Of a stretch of DNA of 64,000 bases, positions 52,001-64,000 are shown one piece after another. Location of the stretch: NCBI GenBank assembly GCA_024734555.1, contig JANPWX010000359.1, positions 1,635,042 to 1,699,041 on the forward strand, read 5' to 3'. Source of the DNA: Trochalopteron elliotii (Eukaryota; Chordata; Aves; Passeriformes; Leiothrichidae). The position numbers were made by a program, and so were the translations under genes. The first letter of the stretch is position 1, and every line of letters starts with the position of its first letter. Below the pieces are notes generated by a model. The model was not told where the DNA came from, did not search any database, and was given only the letters and a program-made list of their open reading frames with translations.

Positions 52001-55000
52001 TGCCCCCAGGCAAAGCAAGCATCCGTGGAACACTGGAAAGTGCTGCTAATGATTCTTGCTTCCATCTCAGCTCCACCAGCTGCTGCCAGGCTAAGCAACA
52101 AGCTGGATGAGACTAGTGGAGTGATTGTACCTCTCTGGTTCCAGTTCTTTTAGCATCAGCTTGGGGATGTCTACTTATTGCCTTAGAGAACATTTCAATA
52201 CTATAAAACTTATTGAGAATAACATCTAATTACATTAAAGTTTGAATATCTGATATAAAGACAATGTACCTCAAATGTAAACAAAAATATCTTGAATAGA
52301 ACACTTGAACATTTAAGATGGCAACTATTATCTTCCTTCATTTCAAAATTTCACTTTTCTGCCATTTAATGAATTATATATTTTTTTAAAATGTCTTTCT
52401 TGCTCACAGAATTTCTAAACAGTATTTTCAGATGTCTTTCTCCCTCTGATTATGACTACATGATTACTATCATTTGTGAGATGGAATATTTTAAAGCATA
52501 GAAGTGTCATAGATGGTGGTATTCACTTACTAGGAAAACAGCCAGCCTCTCATTATTTCTCCAGTGAAAACATTTGACTAATGAAACTGGTGATAGACCA
52601 ATTGTAAAGGCTCCTCTGGGACACATTTCACGGCAATACAGTGTGCTTCCTTTCAGCCCATTACTATCCTCTCTGGGTTTCAGGATGAAAATAAACTTGA
52701 AAGGATTTCCAAGCTGAATCTCATTTAAAAGTTTGTTGGATTTCCACAAGACCAGCAGATGTGCTTGTCTGTTAACTTCTCTCATCCTCCTACCTCTGGT
52801 GAAGAAATTTATCAGGTTATTAATTGGAATGAAATATCAATCATTAAATAAATATGAGAACATTTTGCAAGGCTTTAAAAATCTGTACATTCTGTGACCC
52901 TCTGCCAAACAGTAACAGATGTTGAGCCAGCTTTCAAACAGATCAGTGACATGGAATCGATGTTTATTTATAAGTGTCTGTTCCTGGACACAAATGGTGT
53001 CATATTGGTCTGGTCATGATCGTTTTGACAAAATATTTTAGGTCTGGGTTCTTTTTATTTTGGGTGCAGATGAGGGCAAAATGTTAGAAAATATTTATTT
53101 GCCAAAACCAAAACTGTTGGAAAGAAATTACAAACTACTAATATCAACCCCCTAAAATAATTTAATTCACTTGCTTAAAATTCTTTTAGGTCACACATGC
53201 AAGTGAAATATTAGAACTAGACTGATAGGGCTTAGACACTACAATAAAAATTAGCTGCAGAGTATATCAGCCACATCAAACCAGTTATCCACAATCCTGT
53301 TCTTCTCCACTTATTTGTCAGAGAAATCAGAAAAAAAGTGACTTTAGACAAACTAGCATTTGCCAAAAGAGTTGTCCCATATCCATCATTTTTTGTTGAA
53401 CCACCAATAAATATTTTGTTAAGATATCACAGTCTTTAGATTTCACTTGGGTTAATTCCCTTTTGTATCAGCCACAAAAACTGTCCATCATAGGTCAAAA
53501 GGGTTGAGAGGTGCATGCTGCAGGGGTACCTCCGTGCCCCATGAGCTGTTTCACTTCAGTCAAACCTATTTCCTATCTTCATTCTTACAACTACATAGCA
53601 CGTCTCCCTCAATTATCAGTCTGGATGTCTCCCAAATCACAGTGCAGGGAAAATACTTAAAATTTTCAAATTACACATATTAAGCTAAATATATATATTT
53701 TTTTTTAATCTGAAATTTTCCAGCAATAATTTGTCAACTTAGGTTCCCACATGTTCTTTTGGTTTTCCCAGAGACACAGTCAGTCTGCCCCTTCCTGAGA
53801 GAGTAACACCTACTGGCAACACCTGAGCACTTCACAGCTCTTCTAGTACACTCGATGGGAGGGCACAGAACAATTTGCCACATCTCAGCATCCTCCTCAG
53901 CACCCTGACTTTCTTCCACTGAGCCAGAAAAAAATTCTATCTGCAGCTGGGTCAGTGCTGCTGATTTTACTCTCAGCATAACTTTCGTCAGGGCCTAAAC
54001 CGAAAGCTTACTTATTACAGTGTAGGACAAAAATTATTCCCTCAGAACCAGGCATTTGTTCAGGGTACTTGTGGCACACAGTTGGTCTCCTTCAATAGAT
54101 CCTCCTGTCTTTGCTGCTGCTTAATACTCCAAGCACTCTTCACTCTGTGATTCCCAACATAAAAGAGCTCATCCTTATGGTACATGTAGGCAGGAGCTCT
54201 GGTGGAACACATGCCCACGGTAAGTCACAGGGAAGTGTCCTATGAGCCTGCTGGCTTGGCTCAGTTACTGCCCTTCCCAGCACTTCTGCCAGTGGAGCTT
54301 TGTGTCCAAAATCAGTTGCTGGGGATGGCAATGCATCAGCAATGGAAGCTGGCTGTTGCAACAGCAAAAACTTAGATTCAGTTAGATGATGATTTTAGGT
54401 AAAAAGGACATATTGTGACCAAGGTATCGGTTAAACACCCACCCTGTAACTAGGCGGAGGAATGTGGAATACTGAATTATTATTTTTATTGTAATAAGTT
54501 GCTGTAAATAAAATTTTCTATTCTGCATGGAAAAACAAAGCACATTATTGTTCATCACTGGAAAAAAACGTTACTTTTACGTGTACTATCTTAGGAAAGC
54601 TTTCACAAGCTAACTACAAGAACACATACTATAAAACAGACTGATTCATTCTACACTCTGTTAATGGAAAATTGTGTGTTGTTAGTTTTCTGAGACTGAG
54701 TTGGGTGTTGTAGGGCATCCCTGAAATAATCAGTCCCTTCAGATCTCTGCCATGGAGGTCAAGAATGTTGCTGAAAGGCAACATCCCTGTTCCAGAGATT
54801 CACTATACAGATTCTCTTTCTAGTCTCCTTTCAGAAACTGTGATGTAAGCATTCCACAATTTCCACTCCTATAGAAAAGAATCTTTTGCAGTAATTTTAA
54901 ATTGTTCCTATTTGCACCATTCTAAAAATAATGTCCCCCACAGCAATTTTAATTTACATGATTTTCTTATATTGCTTTTTATGTTCATTATACAGCTTTT

Positions 55001-57183
55001 CAGATTTGCATTACAGATTAAAGGACTTCTCTCCTACAGAAGCCAAACCTGTACCATGTTTATGGCACTCTTCATCCCAAATTTATACTGTACGTGAATG
55101 TATCTCTGGCAACTTAACATGGGAATTTTATTTTGACCGGGTACAGGAACAGAGCATTCAGAAGCTGTCATAAGTATGAGTCTCACCCATGCTATGCAGT
55201 CTTTTTTTTTTTCACATATTTTCTCTCTATAGCACTCTGTCAATATGACTCTGCTCATCTGGGTAAAACAGGATCTTAAAATTGCAGCTAAGTTCAATGT
55301 AAATCTTTAAAATTTTCTCACACCAAATTTAATTCTCCTTTTCTTGGGTATTGCACTAAAAAATCTTCCTTGTACTTCCTTAGATAACCCAGACCTAGAT
55401 TTCTTCCGCCATTCTCCTTTGGGTTGTGTACTAAATGCTGTGAAAAATGTGCATAGTTTTACACTGCTGTAGATATATTTAGAGGTAATTTAAGAAACAT
55501 AGTAGTCAACTGTGATAAAAATTATTATTATCATGCAAGGAAGTGTTTGAACATCCTTCTCAGAGATTCTGAAGTCACACTTCCAGACACTATAAATTTC
55601 CATTCTTTTATTTATTCATTCTTCTAAAGAAAGAAAGCTTTAGTTATATTTGGGTTCAAGCCTGGGCAGGGGGATAAGTAGCTCCCTCACTGAAAAAAGA
55701 TAGCAAAGATGACTTATGCAAGTGTCACTCAATGAAATTTTTATCTTTCTCTCAAGCATGATAATTTTGAACAACATATTTAGGGAATCTCTGGATTCAG
55801 AAAGCATCCTAACATCAGATGGAAAGAATTCTCATGATTCTAATGACAATACAGAAAACACAAAATACCGAATTGCTGTTTCATGTCATCTAGAACAGCC
55901 TCACCTTCAGCAATGAAGGATAATCTTTCACCAAAAAGGTAGTGCTGAGGAAAGTACCTGACAGAACTTAGGCAGGGAATAGCAATTAAAAATGTCCCCA
56001 CAAGTAACATGTTGAACTGTTCACTCTTGTCTGAAATGTCAGGTGGGAAAATTTGGGTAAAAAGTATTTACATTGTAGGTTAACACAAACAAGGAGATGG
56101 AAGATGTATGTGACAGAACATTTGAAAATAGAAAAAATCTAGTAGTAGAGACAAGGTTTGCCCCTCATAAGCATTACAGGCTGTGCCAACCACCCTCACC
56201 TCCATGTGCAAGAGCCCTGTATTGTACAGTCGTTTCCTTGCACAGCCGTACCCTGATGCCTCTTGTTTTATTTCATTCAACTGTATTCAATTAAAACAAC
56301 CCCACTGCAGATCTTACTGTTTCCATGCAGAAAATCACTACTGAAATTAATGGATGATAAAGAAAATTACTTTTAGACGGGGCAAAGCAAAATAAGAATT
56401 GCCGTAGCAGAAACTCTCAAGAGTGACAGAGCTTTTCTGAAGAGCTATGGAAATTGGAAATAGACTCATCCAAACAGATGCTGTCACCCATGCCAACACT
56501 ATTCTCCATGCCAAGAAATCTGTACTGAAACAGAAGCCATTTTTTAATGTATCCCAGGGATGAGACATAATATAGCTATAGCCTGAACTATGAACCTATT
56601 TTACACCTGAAAGACCTCATTGCTTCTGGAATGACACTAAAAGATTAGAGCTACTCTTTGTTGTTGCATACTTTTCAGTTTCATGCATTTCCATTGACAA
56701 TCTCAGTAGAATAACCTCTGGCAAGATAGAGCCAAAGACGAGAGATTCCATTCAACCAGCATTTTTCTACGGGAGAAAAAATTAAAGGGCTAAAAATAAA
56801 CTCATATGATAAATGCTGTTAAAAAAAAAAAAGGTCATACAGGATACTTAAGTGTGGGAGTGACTTATTTAGAGCAGGATAGCAGAAATTTGCTCAAGAG
56901 CAGCCTGTGAAGGCCATAAAGGAAAAAGCAAGAAGGGTGTCAAAAGCAGCTTTCAGGTACATGCAAAAAAAGACAAAAACACCAGTCGATCAATTAAACA
57001 TGCCTTCAGAGAAAGTAACTTGTTTACTATGGTAAAGAATGTAAGATATAATTTTTTAAACAACTATGTATAATTAAACTTGATTCATTTTTCACAGCAG
57101 TTGTACACAAATTCCATATATACTGGCAACTGAGAAAGACATACGTTAGCAAAACATCTTTAAAATGTGCCTTCTGCTCCAGT
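46038..57183. other. Intergenic, no gene recognised
   Basis: AT-rich DNA with many short open frames and no splice-consistent coding block I could recognise. GC-richer patches occur at about 51840-52130 and 53730-54370. A poly-A run of 18 is at 46079-46096. Confidence 0.6.
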
Positions 57184-57385
57184 AATAGAATCACAGAATC
57201 ACAAGGAAACACAGAAGTTGCTAAATTGGAAGGGACCCATGAGGATCATTGAATCCAACTCCTCCCCCTGCACAGGACCATTCCCAAGAATCACACCATG
57301 TGCCAGAGAGTGTTGTTCAAACGCTTTGTGAACTCTGTCAGGCTGATGCTGTGACCACTTCCCTGGGGAGCCCAGTCCAGTGCTC
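57184..57385 (-). mobile_element. CR1 LINE 3' fragment
   Basis: The + strand shows AATAGAATCACAGAATCACA, then TTGGAAGGGACCCATGAGGA, an ATTGAATCCAACTCCT block, TGCACAGGACCATTCCCAAG and AATCACACCATGTGCC. A segment like CTCTGTCAGGCTGATGCTGT and CCCTGGGGAGCCCAGTCCAG follows. This is the reverse complement of an avian CR1 3' end, of a different subfamily from the copy at 23648-24075. Confidence 0.92.
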
Positions 57386-59231
57386 TAGTTTTCACAGAAA
57401 AGGTAGAAACGTAATTTTCCTGGACAGGTTTTCTTCTCTAAAGTATTGGCTGAAATTGGCCATGTTTGCAAAAGCCATGTGAAAAAGCGAAAACAAGTCC
57501 ACATAAAACAGGTGTATATGCACACTCAAAGCCAAAGGAGTCAAATAAATGGCAGAGCAAATCAAATGTGGCAGGTTTATTGGACAGGGATGAAGTAAAG
57601 AAAGTTATATGAATGAACATTAGCGATTCAAAAACACCCCCAAAACTTAGTAACGATCAAGAGGGCAAGAAACAAAAATAGCATTGCAGGAGGGAGAAAG
57701 AAATTGCTGCTGCATGCTAGGTCAGCACAGGTACCCAATCAAGCAGCAGGAACCATGCTGGGGTTCACTGATAAACAGCACAAAGTTACTCATAGAAATC
57801 ATAGTATCAGGAACACAATCTACTTTGCAGCAGCAGAAAGATAGAAATTTGGAAGTGAAAGGAATTAACTTGGAGGATTGATGGGGCAAGGAAGGCCAAT
57901 AGCAGCTCACTCACAGGAACACTGTAGCAAAGTGTCCGTAGAACAAACACCAAGATTCACAGATTAAAAGTTTGGAGCATACTGGGACAACAGCCTGTAC
58001 CAGCAGGAGCAGGGATGCTGAGTGTAGTAGGTAGAATAACAGAGGACAGAGAAAATAAAGTTGAATGATATAACCACAGATGGAAGAATAATTGTCTTCA
58101 TAAAACTTTCCTCATCACCAAGAGCAAAGGAAAAATTTAACAAGTATTATTGTAATTCACAAATCCTAGAAGGCAGACACCAATGTAAAAGTTACAGACT
58201 GAACTTATACTTGGTCCACAAAACACTGTGACAGCTTTAACAGCAACACAGCACATAATTTAACCAAATGGGATCCCAGGTGCCGAAGACTGGTTTAAAC
58301 ATATGGGCACACAATTCTTCAAAGACTCAAATGAAGGGGGAGTATGTGTAGTGGAAACACATGAAGTTGTGCCCAAATTCCATACCAACTCAGACTCATA
58401 CCATAAAGCTTCTACAAGTAAAATATTCACCTTTACCTGTTTACTTTCTCTCTTAATTTGCCAAGGAAGAGGAAGACACAGAGGCAAGGCACTCATTTTT
58501 GATGCAGATACATCCGACACCTTGAAAAACCCAGCTTACGATTCAGACTTCGAGTCCTGACAGAATGTAAAGGCAATGACAGCATGGATTGCATTAACAT
58601 GAATGAGATAATGCTCTTCCCTCACAATGCCCTTCCAGCAATGAGAGCTGAAAGAACTAGTGAAGTCATCCTCATAATGTGTTTTCAGGTGGTATGAAAA
58701 CAGGTGTCTCTCTCCAGTGGTTGCTGCTGTCTCAAAGGAAAGCAAGATCTTAGCTCACATGGCACTGCCACCCTAAGATTTTCTGTACCTGGCACCTGGA
58801 CAGCTGAGCACAGCTTACTGGACCCTTGACAAGGGGGGAGACAGGTTATGCTGCTCTGTATGCCTAGCAACTGAGGGTATTGATTGGCATTCATGTAAGA
58901 TGAGCATGAGCAAGGCTGCCCAAGCTTCCTTCCTCAGAGGGTGGGATGAGGACTCAAGATGGTTCTTCGCCTTTCACCATCTCCACTCTCAGAAGTATCA
59001 AAAGGTACTGAGAGATTTGACATATTCCAAATTGCAAAGCAGCTTTGATTTATCTACATCAAGGAAGAATCTCATGCAGTGTTACCTAGACTTAACGTAA
59101 GAGCCAAGGCTTAGGCATAGAATCTCTGGTGAAAAACACTGATAACATCTTGCTATTCCTTAATTTAATTTCATCCAGTCCCTTACTCTCTCTTTTCATT
59201 ATTCTGTTTTGCCAGCATTTTTCTCTCTGCC

Positions 59232-59687
59232 TCAACTGCTCTTTGCTAGTTGTTGCTTTCCCTTAGCGCAGGTACAGCACACCCACAATGTTTTCTCTGC
59301 AATTAAACTGTAAACTGTGGTACTGCACAACCTGGCTAGCTTGGTGTTTACTAAACAAGAAAGAAAGCTGCTCACTAGAAAAAAAAAAAAAGTTTTTTTT
59401 AAATCATTCGCATCTTTCTGAGCAGCAGCAAAATCCTGGCACATCCTCTCCTGTGGACTTGCTACCCATTGCAGGGTCAAGTGCGGCTGGCACTCGTTAA
59501 GAAAGAAGAATTCTGGCAACAAATGAAAGTCATAGTTCCTGGTGACAGTGATTCCCTGATCCAGCTGGTAGACTGCCCAATCTTCCAATTCCACATCAGA
59601 AGCAGCTCTGAGGGCTGGCCAGGCTGTTGAAATGATGAGGCATAACAAAGCACTGGGAAGTTTAGTTTCATTTATTTCCTTCATCAT
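59232..59687 (-). other. Unrecognised minus-strand open frame with signal-like start
   Basis: From the first ATG at 59687 the frame runs 151 codons. After MMKEINETK comes a hydrophobic stretch (residues 10-28, LPSALLCLIISTAWPALRA) that looks like a secretion signal with a plausible cleavage near Ala-28. An acidic, aromatic-rich part with two Cys follows (DVELEDWAVYQLDQ onward). The frame then crosses a T-rich run giving four Phe, which looks non-coding. The region before the T run is GC-richer than its surroundings. I match it to no family. It could be a single exon, an old retroviral piece, or chance. Confidence 0.22.
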
Positions 59688-62600
59688 GTGACAGACAGAT
59701 CCATTTGCTGGGGTTCTGATGTCCCCAACACTGAATTCCCCTGTGGCTATTACCACAAATAACTTTTATTATTTTCCACTGTTTGGGGTTATTTTGCCAT
59801 TTCCCAAATTCTCCTGTGTGCTAAATGCCTGATGTTTAAAGTCAGAGTTTTTAAGTCAAGTCACTCTTGTTTTGGTGGCACAGTTAAAAGTGTGGGTTGT
59901 TTTCATGGCAAGCAGTAGCCCTAAGGGAAGGAGGAACAGCATGTAAAGGGGAAACTAAGTCCTCCAGTGCTTATTACTAAACAGGTATCAGAGGTAAAAT
60001 CATTAGAATACTTTAAAACCTGCCTGTAGTGAACAGAGATAGATGTTGTGGAGTCACACCCTCTATCCTGAACATTCAAGTTCAGTAAAAGAGCAGAATC
60101 CAGAATTCTGGAGCTGCTGTAGCCTAAGTGGGTACTAGATAGTGAACACTCTTGATTGTTTGTACTATTTTGAATTATTGTTCTATATATTTTGAATTAC
60201 TGTGTTTAACCTAACTGTACTATTTTGTAGGCTGCTGTGATTTCAAGGATTTTTTCTTACTTTACAGCTGCAAAGAGTGAGTGGAAAATGTCAGTTCTAA
60301 TCACCACTGACCTCAGTTTTGTAAAAACAAGGATAAGAAATCAGTACATTCCTAGGACTCCTGCTCTGGACTATCCCATTGGGTTAAGTGAAACTCTGTG
60401 TAATAGTTATTTTCATCATAAACCAAGCGTGACTACCACATGATTGTCACATGGTGGGCACATGATTGCTGTGTGCCAGGCACATGATTCTCTTCTAAAC
60501 CAAAATTTGCCACCACATTCAAACTATGTTCCTACCAACGTTCAGAGTCTCACATTTTTTCCAACTCTTCCATTTCATTCACCTTTTTCCTTCCTTGTGT
60601 TATTCTGTGTCAGCTACTGTTCAGGTTCTGATTCACACTTCCTCACAGATTTTTTAGTGAAGTGCTACCTGCACAGTTAAAATCAAGGGAGAATCCTCAA
60701 TTTTGTCATCACAGTAGCTGATAGAATTCTATGTGTTTATTTCAAACAGGATGGATCCCTGAAGCATCCTACTTTGTTTACTCATCCAATCCGTCTTTTT
60801 GTCCCATGACTACTGAAATTCTTTTTTACTTGTTACAGTTAAATGTATTAATCTTGTTTGCTTGTGGGAATACAGCGCATATCAACAAGAAAGTTTTACT
60901 AAAGATATCAAACACCTGTTTCTTTTTTTTATTCAAAAGTCAGTCACCTCATCACTGGAAGAAATTAGATTGGTTTGGCATGACTGTTTTCAACAAATAC
61001 ACATTGACTGTTACAAGCCAGAAGTTTCCCACACATGTCATACTGGCTAATAAGATCTCTGTGAAAAAATGACATCAAGACTTTCAGCTTTTATCTAAAA
61101 GTCAATTAAAGACATTTCCTTGGTATTACAGAGGTAGCACCTTACTCACGTTTTCAATAATTTTTCAAATGGTCTCCCAACCACCCACATGAAAGAAAAA
61201 AGTCTGTAGGAAGACAGATTAATAGAACTAAGCTCAAGTATTTTAAAAAATTTTAAATAGTACCCATAAACAACTGTGATCTTAACAAAAACGTCCAGAT
61301 TTTAGGGCATGCAATTCTTTCTGGGGCAGAGAGAAAAGGTATATGTTCCTCTCAAGCTACTTGAAATCTCAATGCTACCACTTCACCAAAGTGAACCCCA
61401 GCTTTTATTCTGGTAAGCATCACCTCTGCTACTCAAAGTTATTAAACTTATCCAAATTTTAAACTAACAATGGGTTTCATTGATATCAGCTGTCTGAGGG
61501 GGATTTGTAACTTAGTTTATAATGGATTTGATTGTCCTCTGGATTACTTAGCATTGATTTTTTTATATTAACTGTTTCAGAATTTTTTAATGAAGCCATT
61601 GTTAACTGATATGAATATTAAAGAGTGAGATAAGACAATTATAGTTTTTCTGAGATATCCAGTTCTTTCTTTGTTTTTCATAGAGCTCCAGAGTAACATT
61701 GGGGAGGTTGAGGTAAATACTACGTGCTCTCCTAAAGTAATTAAAATAAAGCAATTAAGTACTTAATTCTTCTAATGTAACTTAAATATTTAAATTTTTA
61801 GGAAAATTATTAGGGCCTGGATTTCCATTTCTAGACCCAAATAGGCTTTTTTCCAATCATACCAGCAAAAAATCCTGCTAACAAACCCCTCTTGATTCAA
61901 AGATCAGCAGTGGCCTCAGTAGAGGCTAAAAAGCGGGAGGTGAGGATCCAAACAAAAATTAAGCAATAAAAATTCAAACAAGATCTAAACAAAAATTTCT
62001 CAGGTGCAAAGCATTCCTGATGATCTCTCTGGAATCACATCCTGAGCATTGCAGAGGAGCCTGCTATCAGAGATGTGCATAAGTACCTTCATCTCCAGAT
62101 GCGACCATAGAGGTAAATCCAAATACTTTTCTGTGTGAGAACACTAAACTGCCTGACAGTCCATGTGACATCTAAAAACCCAGACAGCTTTGATTGTAAG
62201 GCTCATGCTGTTGAGATAAGAGAATTGGCTTTCACCCCACCTTGCAGCTTATACACCAGTAGTGAAATGGCTTTCAAAGCTGTTTAATTCTAGCCCCCAC
62301 TGCTCTCTCCATGGGCTTTAATGCTGCAACCAACACATGTGGCATTTTGCCTGCTCTCCATGACAGCTTTTTCTTTGTTTTTAAATCACGACATGATTTC
62401 TCATATATTTTTTCCAGGTCTGGAAATTAGTTTGCTTGAATAAAGCATTCATCAGCATGGGTAGTGGGAGAGAAAGGGATATATTCGTGTCTTTGCAATT
62501 AAATATAAAGGAAGATTGCCTTTCCCTCCACATCTCGTCTCTCAGTCAATAGAGGCAGACAAGCATCCAAGGAGAACAATTCAGAGCACCTTCTCTGCAG

Positions 62601-63832
62601 GGATTATGTAGGTGTGTAAATTTAAAGCCAAGGCTCAGTTAGATACATCAAATCTCAGTACAAACAACTCTCTTTCCCTCCTTCCTCTTCAGAGACAAAA
62701 GAGCATTTAGAGCTGGATGAACAATAAAATGATTTACAGCCATTTTAGGAGAAAGCTGTCACACCTGTGGTGTAGATCTGTGTACGTGTATAAATCAGTT
62801 ACACTTATGCTGTGCTCCTGAATATGTCTGACTCTCCTTTACTTGTACTGAAATACAGAACTGTGTAAAAGCCATGTAATCTATTTAAACAGCTCTGTAT
62901 TATTAAACTAGACTATGTATTCCTCTACAAGACCACATTATAAATCCAACTACTCATGAACTGAGATTAATTCACCTAAATTCACTAGACTGGTTTAGGA
63001 AACACACTCATGTGATGTTACAGGGTTGGGGAGGAGCAATCTGCTTTCAGACTGTAAATACATAAGGAACATCTAACCCATCTTTATAAGTTTCCCTCCA
63101 TGGACATATTTTTTCCACTCCCCAACTATTTCACTGCCAGATGAAAAATCATTTTCACCTGGTGGGTTAATACAATGCTTATTCTTCAAAAAAACACTGG
63201 CCTATGAAGCTACACAGTACTCATTCTCTAGGAAGAACTGGAAAGCAACCAGTCCAGTTATGCCAGCTTTTACCACTTCACAAGGCAATCAGGTATGACT
63301 TTGGGGTCACCAACAAGCAGAGACCACCAAAGAGAAGCAGAAGCACCAGTGACAGAAGCACACATGCACAGAGGGCAAGGAACATATGTTAATGTGTTTG
63401 GAAAAAGCTATGAATATGCATGTAAAATATAGTATACAAACAGGAGCTGTTTCTGTACTTAGCAGGCATGATATTTCAGAGGAGATATCCCCTCGTGCAT
63501 CCAGCCAAATAAAGAACATTGGAAAAGGGAGTGTCCCCAGGTTGGAGGAAAATCAGACAGGAAACAAACCCAGCTCTTCAAAAAATCACACCCATGACCT
63601 TAAATGAGGATGAAGAATCACCCTGAAGGGGTCCAGGGGAATCTTCCTCAGCTGACCCTCTGGTTACATTACTGGTGGGGAATGAAAAGGTAAATTTTAT
63701 ATTAATTTATACAGAAAAAACTTATTCAGTGTTCAACACCTGCAGAGGAGAACTTCGCTCAGAATATATTAAAACCCACTAATTATCAATAGGGATGGTG
63801 GACAGCCAACAGGTTATAATTCCACTTCCTGT

Positions 63833-63866
63833 AAAATAACGGAAAAAGGAAAATAACGGAAAAAGA
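63833..63866. repeat. 17-bp tandem duplication
   Basis: AAAATAACGGAAAAAGG at 63833-63849 is repeated immediately at 63850-63866, with only the last base changed. Confidence 0.9.
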
Positions 63867-64000
63867 ACACAAAAAATCCCATTGGGGAATTGAGTCCATG
63901 ATCTCTGGTCTCCAAAAATTCTGTATTTAGTGTGTGAACAACTGAAATAGCAAAATCAATAGCAGTGAAATGTCCAATTTGTTTGAAAAACAATCCTATA

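Larger units (their letters stand above)
57386..64000. other. Intergenic, no gene recognised
   Basis: AT-rich DNA up to the window edge. The minus-strand open frame at 59232-59687 is described separately. Repeated CACATGATT motifs occur at about 60438-60489, and a 17-bp tandem duplication is at 63833-63866. No exon of a flanking gene was recognised near the right edge. Confidence 0.6.

Noticed and set aside
60731..61072. 113-codon plus-strand frame
   Set aside because: A faint likeness to a CR1 internal segment (GGATGGATCCCTGAAGCA) was considered but is too weak to annotate, and the translation has no recognisable domain.
57386..64000. Exons of the next gene downstream (EFHB or RAB5A by vertebrate synteny)
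   Set aside because: No recognisable EF-hand or Rab GTPase sequence was seen on either strand.

Overview
The window is vertebrate nuclear DNA, most likely from a bird and probably a passerine. The base composition is AT-rich and CpG-poor, and long introns are bounded by GT-AG splice sites. There are avian CR1 LINE 3' fragments and two solo LTRs of types that are abundant in passerine genomes. No bacterial features, CRISPR, rRNA or tRNA genes were seen.

The one gene I can support is the 3' end of KCNH8 (Elk1, Kv12.1), a voltage-gated potassium channel subunit, on the + strand. Five coding exons are assigned: 10696-10734, 12407-12762, 16440-16546, 17591-17667 and 28380-29090. They join in frame and give the last 429 residues of the protein. 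This is the cytoplasmic C-terminal tail: a 13-residue linker, an acidic run, the Elk-conserved segment around [11 protein letters not shown], a long coiled-coil-like helix split by a 10.7-kb intron, and a serine-rich tail that ends in AIDV. The PAS, membrane and cyclic-nucleotide-binding-homology parts are not in the window. I looked for the preceding exon in 1-10695 and did not find it, so that stretch is taken to be intron.

The 3' UTR runs from 29091, with AATAAA signals at 29268, 29852, 29881 and 29911. Everything after about 29.9 kb looks intergenic: AT-rich DNA, a minus-strand solo LTR at 31767-32375, a plus-strand solo LTR at about 36545-37573, and CR1 fragments at about 45.8-46.0 kb and 57.2-57.4 kb. 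No second gene was recognised.

No obviously new system is visible. The items most worth a check are: the first KCNH8 exon, whose 3' splice site is fused to a donor-like GTAATA (a recursive-splicing layout); a near-perfect 74-bp palindrome at 5178-5251; a 224-codon open frame inside the last KCNH8 intron; and a minus-strand open frame at 59232-59687 that starts with a signal-peptide-like segment.
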